NCBI RefSeq assembly: GCF_000219625.1
Contig: NC_018218.1
Location: forward strand, 868,001 to 932,000
Length of the DNA stretch: 64,000 nucleotides
Direction of reading: 5' to 3'
Source of the DNA: Zymoseptoria tritici IPO323
Taxonomy: Eukaryota > Ascomycota > Dothideomycetes > Mycosphaerellales > Mycosphaerellaceae
Part shown: positions 42,733 to 53,343 of the stretch, piece by piece
Numbering within the stretch: the stretch's first letter is position 1
How the letters are laid out: each line of letters begins with the position of its first letter
Position numbers and translations under genes: made by a program
Notes under the pieces: generated by a model
The model's input: only the letters and a program-made list of their open reading frames with translations
Told to the model about the DNA's origin: nothing
Databases searched by the model: none

Positions 42733-43330
42733 ATGTCTATTTTCGGCAATAATAATAATCCTTAGAATAACAACCTAGGTCCTGCCCTTACCTTCCTGCT
42801 AGCCGCTAATAACCCGCCGGCGCCCGCCCCCGCTCCTCCTCTAGTAGCTCCTACTTAGAACTAGCCGCGTGCTATTATCTATTACGAGCTATACGCTAAA
42901 AGCGGAATCGACTACGTCCTACCAGTAGTATAAAATATATCCCGCCTATTTTCCGCCGGACCCCGCTAACAAACCTAGATAGGCCGATCTCGCGCGTATA
43001 GGAGCTATTACTCTAAGCGTAAGAATTGCGCTAAACTATAAGTTATAACCGGGCTCCGCTCGAAAGTCGCTGCTAACCGACTAGTCCTTAATTCGCCTAT
43101 ATCGCCTACGCCCTTTAGACCCGCGTAGGAACTTAGTAGGTAGCGTAAGTATCGCCGGCCTCCGCTCGAAACCCGTCGGCTAATTAGACTATAGTAATAA
43201 TACTTATAATAGTTTAGGTACTGCTCTTAAGGCTTAGAAAGCCCTAAAGCTACTATAAGTAGTAGGTTTGCTCTCTACGTAGGTTCTCTTATTATCTCCG
43301 ATCGAAAAGCCCTGCTAACCGCTCGAAATA
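42733..43330 (+). pseudogene. Antisense ORF near the 3' end of the outer gypsy element
   Basis: On the plus strand, opposite to gag-pol, an ATG opens MSIFGNNNNP followed by an Asn/Pro/Ala-rich stretch (AANNPPAPAPAPPLVAP). The frame continues with normal-looking amino-acid usage (YFPPDPANKPRWADLARIG) broken only by TAG/TAA stops. Position between the chromodomain end and the LTR suggests an extra antisense gene or a captured fragment. It resembles the N-terminus of a Gag-like protein but is not identified. Confidence 0.4.
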
Positions 43331-43559
43331 GTCCGGTAGCCTTAGAGATTACTCGTTCTATAGAGGAGGTTATCGCGTAGTAAGGACAAACGTAAGTACT
43401 TCGCTAGTCTCCGTTTAGTACAACCCGCTAACTACTTATTAGTCCTAGTAGCATTCCTACTACTCTTGTATTAGGTAGGCGTTGCTCCTTATAGATAGCT
43501 ACTTCCGCTCGTTCTTAGTCGGTTCCTAGTATAGAATATAGTAGTGCGATTGCTACTCT

Positions 43560-46500
43560 AAAAAGCAATTTATAAAATAAAAATTCTTATGTAACCTCTC
43601 GTTCTCCTCGTATATCTAGTTACTTCTTCTCGGTAACCGCTCTCTTTTTCCTCTTCTTAATGTACTTCTCTTTTAGCCTATTATTAACTTTAGCATTTCT
43701 AAATTTTTGCTCGAAGTTATCTATAGCGACGGTATCTGCTAGGTTGTCTAAGGGCTCCTACGTTAGATTATAGTAGCCGGTCTATTTAACTAGGACCTCC
43801 CTTCCCCCTCCTTTATTCTTTAGTGCTATCCTCGTATATAGTAGTTCTTCTATATCCTATTCCTCGTGCGACTTAATTAATACTAGATCCGGCTAGTAAT
43901 CGTTAGAGACCTAGCCTAGGAGAGGGTCGTCGCTCGCTAGTCTTAGTAGATCTAAATAGAAGACTCGATAAATATTGCCGGGGATCCTAGCTAAACGGAT
44001 AGAAACCGGCGATAAGACCTTGTTAACTGTATACTTCGCATTCTTATAATCTAGGCTTTCCTTAGGGTAATTAGTGCGATAATTCCTTAAATCTAGCTAT
44101 ACCTTGTCGCCCTTCCGGTATATTAGTACCGCGGTGCGCTTCCTATTAGCGGCCTCCTCCTACTTTTAGGTAGCGTCCGCTATACTTGCCTAGCATAGGT
44201 CTATAATTCCCTTTATTTTCTCTACGAACTTTAAGGCTCTCTAGGCTACAGCTAGTATAGAGGGCTCCTCGCTATCCGGCTCTAAGGGTACGGGAGACGG
44301 GGCTTCGTATCTGTAAACTACGAAGAAGGGGCTTATTCCTAACCCCGAATAGTAACGGGCGTTTAGCGCTAATTAGGCCGTAGAGAGCTAGCGTTTCTAG
44401 TCGGACTACTCGTAATTAATATAGTTCCTTAGATAGGCTTAGACGTCCTAGTTTAGTCTTTCTAGGCCTCTGTCGGTTTAAGGGTAGTAAGCTAAGCTTA
44501 GTTTGTTTGTTTGTTTGTTGTTTGTTTGTTCCATTTACGTCCTTTCGGAGTCCAAGACTATGTAGGACGGCCTTGTAAGCAAGGCAGTAGATCTATTTAC
44601 AATTAAATTCTTTCGGTATTCTTTAACCTTAGGGGAAACCCCGTGCCTAAGGCAAAATGCTAAAGGACTTTAAAAGCAGCGCAAAACAAAGGAAATCCAA
44701 CGAGTGTCGTATAGCCGGGGCTGCAGAATTTTCGTGCTAAGCTTTTTGCAGAATTTTCAGCAGATCCTTCCGCTTCGCACGCACGTATGCTGCAAATTCG
44801 AAACGCAGTGCAAAAGCAGTGCAAAAGCAGAAGCAGCTATCTAACTCGCTGCCTTCTCTTATCCTTAATATGCCTTTGTAGAACTGTATGCCGCTTCTAA
44901 ACGTATACAGCTACGCAGGTTAATCGCAGAGTTATAGATTCTACTAACTGTTCTAGCTCTTTAAAGTGTTTCGGTTCGGATTTCGAGGAGGTGCGCGTAT
45001 AGGGCAGAGTGGATTGCTTCTTCTTCTTCTTCTTGTTTGTAGCGTTTATAGCGTAGAGGGCGTTCGAATCGTACTGTTATTCTATAGCTTGTGTTTTAAT
45101 AGGAGGCGTGCCTCCAGGTCGTGTTGTTGTTGTTGTTATAAGGGAAGAGGGATCGACGGCCTCTCCAATCCTCCGGAGGAAACTTGGCTCTGCAACGACG
45201 GTATCGTCGCAGGTTCGTAGCCGGCACCACGTACAGGTGTTCCTCGTCGCCGACCTAAGCTTAGTTACTACTATACTCCGACTAACCGGTAGAGTGTTTT
45301 CTAGAATGTGCTCGTCTAGTTCGTCCCCCTATCGCTCGTAATCGCACTCAGCAGCCTATAATATCTTACCTAGTAGTCTAGGAATCTCTCGGCGCACTCC
45401 TCCGCTTTTATACTAGGTATCGCCTCTAAAACGACGGACTTGCTTAAACAGTCTTTAATAACCTATAGGTAACGGTTCCCCTTAGACTTAGGGAGGTCGG
45501 TTATAAAATCTATAGAGATCTCCTAGAAGAAGCGATCGGGAACCGGTAGAGGGCGTAGGAGTCCGTGTTTGTACTCTCTCTATACCTTGTTCCTTCCGTA
45601 GTAATCGTAGTTTCTTAAAAACCTCCTAATATAACGTAACTATAGGGGCTAGTAGAAGTTTCTCCCTAGTATAAAGGCCGTAGAGTCCCGCCCGGGGTAG
45701 CCGTAGACCGGGGAGTTATGTACGGACTAAATAATCTTAGTGCGGAGTTTATTGTTTTGTAGAATCTTAGTATCCGCCGACTTATATTCGGCCTCCGACG
45801 TAACCGCCGCTCTAGGAACCTACAACCTACCGCGATGCCTTAAGCGGCCCTTCTCGTCGATACTATAATCCCTAATCTAGATTTTAACCTTTAGATCCGG
45901 TAGAATAGCCCGGGATCCGTCCTTAATAGCGCGGATTACTATCTAATACTAGGTGTCCTTTTTTAAAGTCGGACCCTATAGTTTATTTAACTCGCTGTCC
46001 TAAAAGGGTCCCGCTATAGCCGCGTCCTTACTATCGGAATTCGGCTCTAAAGCTACTAGCTACATTAGTATAGCTTATAAGTAGCAGAGTTAGATAGACG
46101 TAGCCGACAGGTTATTAGCTACTACCTCCCTTTCCCCTCCGGCCGCCGGCTAATCCGGGGCTAGATTAGGTTCTAGGAACCTCCTAAACCGTAATATCTT
46201 GTCGTCCTCGCCTAGAGTGTCCTACTCCCTACGAGAAAGTGCGTCTAGCATAATCGCTTCGGTCCCCGGTCGGTATACGAGTTTAAACTAGAACAAAGTA
46301 ACGGTCTTAAACTATCGAATCTGCCTCTTACTTAGCTGCCTCTTCGTTATAAAGTACTCTAGGTTCTTATAGTCCGTCTAAATAGTAAAGGGACTATACG
46401 TCTTTAGCTTAGGTGCCTAGAACTTTAGGTAGGACACTACTACTAATATCTCCTTATCGTAAATGTCGTAGTTAATCTTAGCCTTATTAAGCTTCTATAA

Positions 46501-46999
46501 AAAGAAGCCTACTAGCTTTAGGACCCTGTTCGCTTCCTATAGGAGCGCGCCTCTAATTGCGAACCCGCTATAATCCGTCTCTAGGAACGTAGGAAGCCCT
46601 AAGTCCTAGTATATAAATACTAGAGCCCTATAATACTTCCCTTTTAACCTCTCGAATGCCTCCTCCTTAAGCTCTCCCTAGGAGAACGGCGTTCCCTTCC
46701 CGGTAAGCGCGGTTAAGGGAGCGGCGATCTTAGAGTAGTTAGGGATAAATATCCTATAGTAGTTAGCAAAACCTAGGAACCTTCGAACCTCCTTCTATGT
46801 TCGTAGTGCCTTCTAGTCTTCTACTACTTAAATCTTCTTAGGGTTAGGTCCTACGCCTTTTCCGTCGGTATAAACGATAAACCCTAGGTACTTAACGGTC
46901 TTCTATACGAAAGCGCACTTTCCTAGGTCTAGGTATAGGCCCCTATCCTAAAGGGCCTAGAGGACTATACGAACCTTCTAGTAGTAATCCTTAAGTGTA
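43560..46999 (-). pseudogene. Outer gypsy pol, 3' part: end of RT, RNase H, integrase, chromodomain
   Basis: Read on the minus strand from 46999 downward: RT connection (KYLGFIVYTDGKG), RNase H-type segments (FLETDYSGFAIRGALLQE, INYDIYDKEILVVV), then integrase near 45,560-45,390 (PDRFF...ISIDFITDLPKSKGN). The integrase is interrupted by the insert at 44,503-45,254. A chromodomain-like segment follows near 43,870-43,740 (LYTRIALKNKGG, EVLVKQTGYY). Stops are at positions expected for Trp or Gln codons hit by RIP. Confidence 0.75.
44492..45265. mobile_element. 752-bp insert flanked by an 11-bp direct repeat, little RIP
   Basis: CTAAGCTTAGT occurs at 44492-44502 and again at 45255-45265, bracketing a 752-bp sequence. 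Unlike everything around it, the insert has abundant CA and TG dinucleotides. Its left end is a (TTTG)n tract, i.e. a (CAAA)n tail on the minus strand. It also contains (TTC)n near 45018 and (TGT)n near 45120. A tail plus direct repeats of this length suggests a non-LTR, SINE-like retroposon in minus orientation. No reverse transcriptase or clear Pol III promoter was found. Confidence 0.65.
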
Positions 47000-47004
47000 C
47001 TATC
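47000..47004. repeat. 5-bp target-site duplication of the inner gypsy element, left copy
   Basis: CTATC here and at 53344-53348 flank the inner element exactly. Confidence 0.9.
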
Positions 47005-47279
47005 TGTCAGAGGCTGGTGCCTGAGGCTGCATCGGCTGTGCCGATGCCTGGGCCAACGCCCAACGGACGAACGCCGGTTTAGAAATCCACTAGGCCGAAT
47101 CGGGAACAAGCTTCCTTTCGGCCGACTGGAAGGCCACATATGCGCTAAGCGACGCTACGCGCATATATAGCTTATACTTAACGTTCCGTTGTTCTAGATA
47201 GATCTTCTTTTCGGTAGCTTTAGAATTTTATATATTCGGATCTAGCCCTTTATAAGCAACTTCGGTTTAGACCCTTACA
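47005..47279 (+). repeat. 5' LTR of the inner gypsy element
   Basis: 275 bp, TGTCAGAGG...CCCTTACA. Compared with the 3' LTR all differences noticed are transitions, in both directions (for example GCCTGAGG vs GCCTAAGG; CATATATAG vs CACACACAG), so each copy took independent RIP hits. Confidence 0.92.
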
Positions 47280-47639
47280 TTTTCTAAAGCTCGCTATCGA
47301 ATAGATCCCTCGACAGAAATACCGCCTAAACTTTAGGCGTAGCTCGCTATAGAGATAGAGCGGATTCGAAACGAATATCGCGCTGCTATTGTAGAGACCG
47401 AAGCTATATATAACGAACGATATTAAGCTAACGAGCTCGTACAACGCGAACTCGAGATAGTACGACACGAACTCGAGGTAGCACAACGCGAACTCGAGAC
47501 ATGTCTTAAACGAGCTAGAAAACGACCGGTATAATAGACGCTAGAAGCGAGTAGCTCTAGACTCGCCCCGGAAACAATCGAAACAACAACGACGGACATA
47601 AATACGACGAACATAACAAACACGAACAATAACTATGCA

Positions 47640-50600
47640 CCGAGACGCCCGAAAGAGCGTCTCCCGACGCTACGGACCTTTAGCGGCAAAAGATCAGAAT
47701 AGGAAGACTAGTACTTCGCTGCCTTATCGAAGCTCGCTGTCGACAAAGTAGCTATTAGTAGGGACTTCGACTAATTCCTTTACTTAACAAGTAGGCTCGA
47801 AGAGAGTGCAGCGAGAATAGTAAGAACAACTATCGAGAACGCTCTCCGACTTAGGCAAGGTAACGCGAACGATTTCCTTAAGTACCTAAACGGTATCTAC
47901 GGCGATATAAACTAGTAACGACGAGCGCTATAAACCCTCTCGAGGATATAATAGGGCGACAACGAACCTATCGCGACCTACCTACCTCGATTCGAGGTAG
48001 TTCTCGCTAATGTAGGAATAGCCGAGACCCTCTTGCTAGACACGGAATCGGACCTGAAGCTCGAAGGTATTCGGATTACCCTTCTCGAGAACTCTCTTAA
48101 CGAAGAGATGCGTAAGGCATTGCTCCTGTTTGCCTTAAACCCGCCGGACAAGTACTTAACCTTTACAAGAAACCTTCTTACTATCGGCGGATTGCTTACA
48201 AACCTTCGTTTTCGGTCGAACATGTCTAGACCCTCCGCTCCTTAGGCGACCCTACTATCGATAGGGTTACGGGCGACCCTACTATCAATAGGGTTACAGG
48301 CGACCCTACTATCGACAGGGTTACAGGCGACCCTGCCGCGAGAATCGAAAGATGAAATAGATTAGGAACCGACTCGATCTAACTAAGTCGAGTTAAGCAA
48401 TAAGAAGAGAGCAAAGTAGGTTACGAGAGAGACAATACAGGCTCGAAGGGAATAAGGCCTTTGTCTCTGTTGCAGGATAAAAGGGCACCTTATCGCCGAC
48501 TGTACCTATCTTGCCGCCTAAAACCTAAACGCTATACAAGCTACGGTTAGTAAGGCCGAGCGCGAGATACGGGAAGTCTTTCTAGAAGAAGACAACGACT
48601 CGGTTTCGGAAAACGAGTAGCCTCTACGACAAGTCGTCTGTAGAGGCAGAGTTAGATATAAGTAGAAGTAGAGTAGAATATCTTTCGAGATACAAAAATA
48701 GAACGATCTCTTTTCTATGCTTCCGCTATTATTAACGACAACGCACTTTAATTCTCTCTTATCGACAACGGCAGCTAATCGTATTGTCTAATAAATAAAC
48801 AGTTAGCTAAGAGACTCCGGCTCCCGTAGATTCCTATTCCGAGACGAAAGGTTATCGGCGCGCAAGGATCCCCCTCGCAGAAGAAGGGAATCTCTTTTAT
48901 TACTAAGTTCTCTCTTAATGTCGGCGGGCACAAGTCTATAGCGTTTGCTTACGCCGTACCCGACCTATAAGAGGACCTTATTCTCGGAAGGCCCTATCTC
49001 TTTTACGAGAGTATATAAGTTATTAAGTCGATAAACTGTCTCGAGTTCCTTCTTAACAGTTTTTCGATACCTTATAAGATACGGCCGATAGGTTCTACGA
49101 AGGCTAAGGCCGTTAGTAGAGCTGCCTTTAGATACCTCGCTTAGTTATCTCGGAAACGAGATATTACTGTCTTTGCCGCCTCCCTCGAAGACATCGAGAA
49201 GGCGTTATATATAAAGAAAGCCCTTACTCGTAAGGACATTATCGAGAAGCTTCCTGAACACTACCGCCCCCGGATACGTGCCTTTATCCGGGAAGGAGAG
49301 TAGCTACCTCCGTATCGACCCGGATTTAATTACGAGATCCTACTTACTACCGATAGCAATAGGAAACCTAGCGAACCTCCCTAGGGCCCTCTCTACAATA
49401 TAACCCGGGACGAGCTTTTAGTCCTCTAGAAGGAACTATACTCGCTCCTCGAGAAGGGCTATATTCGGTATAGCAAGTCCCCTGCCGCTGCGCTAGTTCT
49501 TTTCGCTAAGAAACCCGGCAGCGGCCTTCGTTTCTATGTCGACTACCGTAGACTAAACGCTATTACTTTAAAGGACCGTTTTCCCCTCCCGCTTATCTAA
49601 GAGACGCTTGCGTCTCTTAGTAAAGCTAAGTAGCTTACGAAGCTCGACGTCTCTACCGCATTTTATCGGATCCGTATTGCTAAAGGCGAGGAATAGAAGA
49701 CTGCTTTCCGTACCCGCTACGGCTTGTTCGAGTAGAACGTTTGCCCCTTTAGTCTTACTAGTGCGCCGGCTACCTTCTAATAGTATCTAAACTAGATCCT
49801 ACGCGACTTACTTAATAACTTTTGTATAGCCTATATCGACAATATCCTTATCTTCTCTTCCGGTACCCTTGCCGACTACTAGGAGAAGGTAACGAAGGTT
49901 TTACAACGCATTAAGGATAGCGAGCTTGTCCTAGATATATCGAAGTGCAAGTTCGAGACTCGTACTACGAAGTACCTAGGATATATCGTCGAAGTAGGTA
50001 TCGGCATACAAATAGACCCCGCGAAGGTATAGGCTATCCGGGACTAGGATAGACCCCTAACTGTTCGCGGAGTCCGCTCGTTCCTCGGGTTCGCTAATTA
50101 CTATAGGATATTTATCCGCAAGTATAGCAATCTTGTTCGCCCTCTTACCGATCTTACGAAGAAGATAATAGGCTTTTATTAGGGAGACGAACAGGACAAG
50201 GCTTTCGAGGATATTAAGGACGCTTTTATCTACAGGCCTGTCCTAGCGAGCTACGACCTAGATAGGAAGACGCGAGTCGAGCCCGACTCTTTAGGCTAGG
50301 CGATAGGCGGTGTACTATATTAATTCGATACGGCACTATAGACTTAGCAACTAGTAGCGTTCTTCTCGTAGCGACACGCTATTGCCGAGATTAACTACGA
50401 CATCTACGATAAAGAACTCTTAGCTATCGTTAAGTATTTAAAGGAATAGAATTCGGAACTACGCAGACTAAAGTACGAATTTAAGGTCCTTACGGATTAC
50501 AAGAACCTCGAGCCTTTCTTTATTAAGAAGTCTCTTAACGAACGCTAAATCCGATAGAGCGAGTTCCTCGCGCCCTTCCGTATATTGTTAGTTTATCGCC

Positions 50601-52290
50601 CTAGAAAATAAGCTACCGTCCCGGATACGTTATCTCGACGGGAGTAGGATATGCCGCGAGACGAATCTAACAATAGGCTACGTAGTCGAGAGGGAATCTT
50701 ACTCGACTCTAGCCTAAAGGCCTTCCCCGCCGAGCTATCTACACCTACTTCTCCCTTCCCGGACGATACCGAGTTATCGTAGCTTTAGATAGACGCTTTT
50801 TCGCTACTATGCGGAAACAGTTACTTACGCGCACTCGAGGCCGTCGAACAAGGTTAACGGGCGTTCCCTATAGATCTTAACCTTAAGCTCTCTATTAGGG
50901 AATGCGATATACGGGACGGCCTACTTCGCTTTCGAGAACGGATCTGGCTACCTCTCTTCGAACCGCTAACGACAAGAGTTATCCAAACGACGCACGACTC
51001 GGTCCTCGGTAGACATACCGGACGTAATGCTACTATTAACTTTCTATCTCGATAGTTCTTCTAGCTAGGAATAAACGCCGAAGTACGTAAGTTCGTACGA
51101 AACTATGCTATATATAGGTAGACTACTATCTAGAGAGAGAAGCAACGCAGGCTATTACGTCCCTTGCCGATCCCGGAGCGCATTTAGACAGAGATATCGA
51201 TAGACTTTATTATAGACCTAGCGCCTAACGAAGAGGACGGCGCTACTATCCTCCTTATTATTACGGATCGCCTCGGGAAAGGTACTATGCTCTTACGAGT
51301 CCCTCCCGGCTAGTTCGACGCTAAGGGCGTCGTAGAGCTCCTTATCGAACGCTACGTTAGCATATACTAGCTACCTACCGGTATTACGTCGGATCGAGGT
51401 GTTTAATTTATAAACGCCCTCTAGAAAGAAGTATGCGAGCGGTTAGGTATCGTTCGCTAACTATCTACCGCGTACTACCCGGAGACCGACGGTTCTACCG
51501 AACGACGAAACTAGGAAGTCGAGACCTACTTACGGGCATTTGTTAGCTATAATTAAGGCGATTAGGGCAAGTAGCTCTCGCTCGTATAGATCGCCTTAGA
51601 TTCGCGCGTACTCTCTACGGCGTAGGTCTCTCCCTTCTTCCTTATATACAGGTACTACCCGCGTACGATTAAGACTATTTCCGACACTGTTAAGTCGCCT
51701 TAGAACCCTCGCGAGGAAGGTACGTATATCGTTACTAAGCTATAACAGGCTCGCGAGTTCGCCGCTTTAGCAATAGCCGTAGCCTAGCAGTAGTAGGAGT
51801 ACTATACGAACCGGTCCCGGAACGTCGCTACTAAGTACAAGGTCGGGGATAAGGTCTGGCTCTTACTTCGGAACATTAAGACGGACCGGCTTATAAAAAA
51901 GCTCGACTAGATTTACGCGAAGTATATAGTTATCTATACTTTCGAGAGTATGCCCTACTTCGTCGAGCTCGATGTTCCTCGCGGTATTTATCCGAGGTTT
52001 TATACGTCGCTCTTACGATTAGTATATAACGATGCGCTTCCGTCCTAGGTTATTACGGATTCGTAGCCCGCTGCGATTCTTAACGATGCGGGAGACGAAG
52101 AATATAGTGTAGAGGCTCTTCTACGCTGTCGTACGAGGCGCGTCGGCCGCGGCTATCGCTAAGAGGCTCTTGTTTAGTAGGTAGGTTACGACCGACCTAC
52201 TTAGGAACCTTTGCGCGAGTTTAAGGATACAGTAGCTCTCGAGCGTTTCGAAACGCTCTACGGCGACGCGAATACGGCAGACGGTCCTAC
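47640..52290 (+). pseudogene. Inner gypsy gag-pol, inactivated
   Basis: Gag with a CCHC zinc knuckle (C-LC-C-RIKG-H-LIAD-C) at 48462-48503. Protease-like LIDNGS lies near 48755. RT motifs include [20 protein letters not shown] near 49530 and the catalytic box YIDN at 49832-49843, where the second Asp of YxDD is Asn. RNase H (INYDIYDKELLAIV) lies near 50390. The integrase (TDRLGKGTMLLRVPPG, GITSDRGV, YYPETDGSTERRN) spans about 50,980-51,660. A chromodomain (EYSVEALLRCRTRRVGRGYR ... VGYDRPT) lies near 52,098-52,210. Repeated TAG/TAA codons fall where Trp or Gln is conserved, so the protein cannot be made. Confidence 0.85.
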
Positions 52291-53068
52291 ATAACCTTAA
52301 AACTGCGCGACGTTAGACTCCTTAGTCCGGTTCTTTGTTACGGGCCCTTACCTTTACCGGATACTAGATACGACTACTAGATACTAGATACTAGATACGA
52401 CTACTGGATACCTGTTTATCTATCGTACGATATAAAACTACGATACCGCGCTCGCAGTATGCTAGACTCGACCCTCTTCCTTCGACAAAAGATAAGAATC
52501 TCGCAAAAGATTTAAGTCTTCCCCCTCTTAAACTTGTGGTAAACCGTATCGACGCGGTACAACGAAGCACTTAGAAGTCTACGACTTCCTGATCGGGTAA
52601 AACCTACAAGTTTAAGAGGAGCATTACAGAATAGAGGACCTATATGTTGCGATAGCGCATATAGTAACATATAGAGCACAACCCTGCTAGCACACAGGGT
52701 TAGCCGAACTGCTTCTGTGCGCGCCCTGAATAGCTAGCCGTTAGGCTACTATATCTGTTAGCCGCTTCGTTATCGGCCTAGACGTTATCGACTAGTAGGT
52801 TATATAAGGCGTCTTAAGAACGTGTAAATCTAAGCATATGCAGATTCCTGAAAAATATATACCTAACAATTTCCTAGAGGTTAAATAGCTAAGTAGAGTA
52901 GACCCTTTACCTCCGGCTTTTTATAAGCTGCAGAGCATAAGATTAGCAGGTTAGGAGGTAACGGAGCTGGATTTCTAGGACAGGAATAGGGTGGAATTTT
53001 AAGGCGGATTTAATAGTCACACCGGTTTTGCGATTAGGGGTAGGGATGGGGGGGGGGGGGGGGGGTAT

Positions 53069-53343
53069 TGTCAGAGGCTGGTGCCTAAGGCTGCATCGGC
53101 TGTGCCGATGCTTGGGCTAACGCCCAACGGACGAACGCCGGTTCAGAAATCCACTAGGCCGAATCGGGAACAAGCTTCCTTTTAGCCGACTAGAAGGCCA
53201 CGTATGCGCCAAGCGACGCTACGCGCACACACAGCTTATACTCGACGTTCCGTTGTTCTAGATAGATCTTCTTTTCGGTAGCTTTAGAATTTCATACATT
53301 CGGATCTGGCCCTTTGTGAGCAACTTCGGTTTAGACCCTTACA
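53069..53343 (+). repeat. 3' LTR of the inner gypsy element
   Basis: 275 bp, matches 47005-47279. It retains more CA/TG than the 5' copy. Confidence 0.92.

Larger units (their letters stand above)
47005..53343 (+). mobile_element. Inner Ty3/Gypsy chromovirus nested in the outer element
   Basis: 6,339-bp LTR retrotransposon on the plus strand with 275-bp LTRs (TGTCAG...TTACA) and target duplication CTATC. It interrupts the outer element's reverse transcriptase just after its YSNN/IIYSD region. Gag, protease, RT, RNase H, integrase and chromodomain are in order but carry many stops. A run of 18 G residues at 53048-53065 precedes the 3' LTR and serves as polypurine tract. No primer-binding site matching a tRNA was recognised after the 5' LTR. 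Confidence 0.93.
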
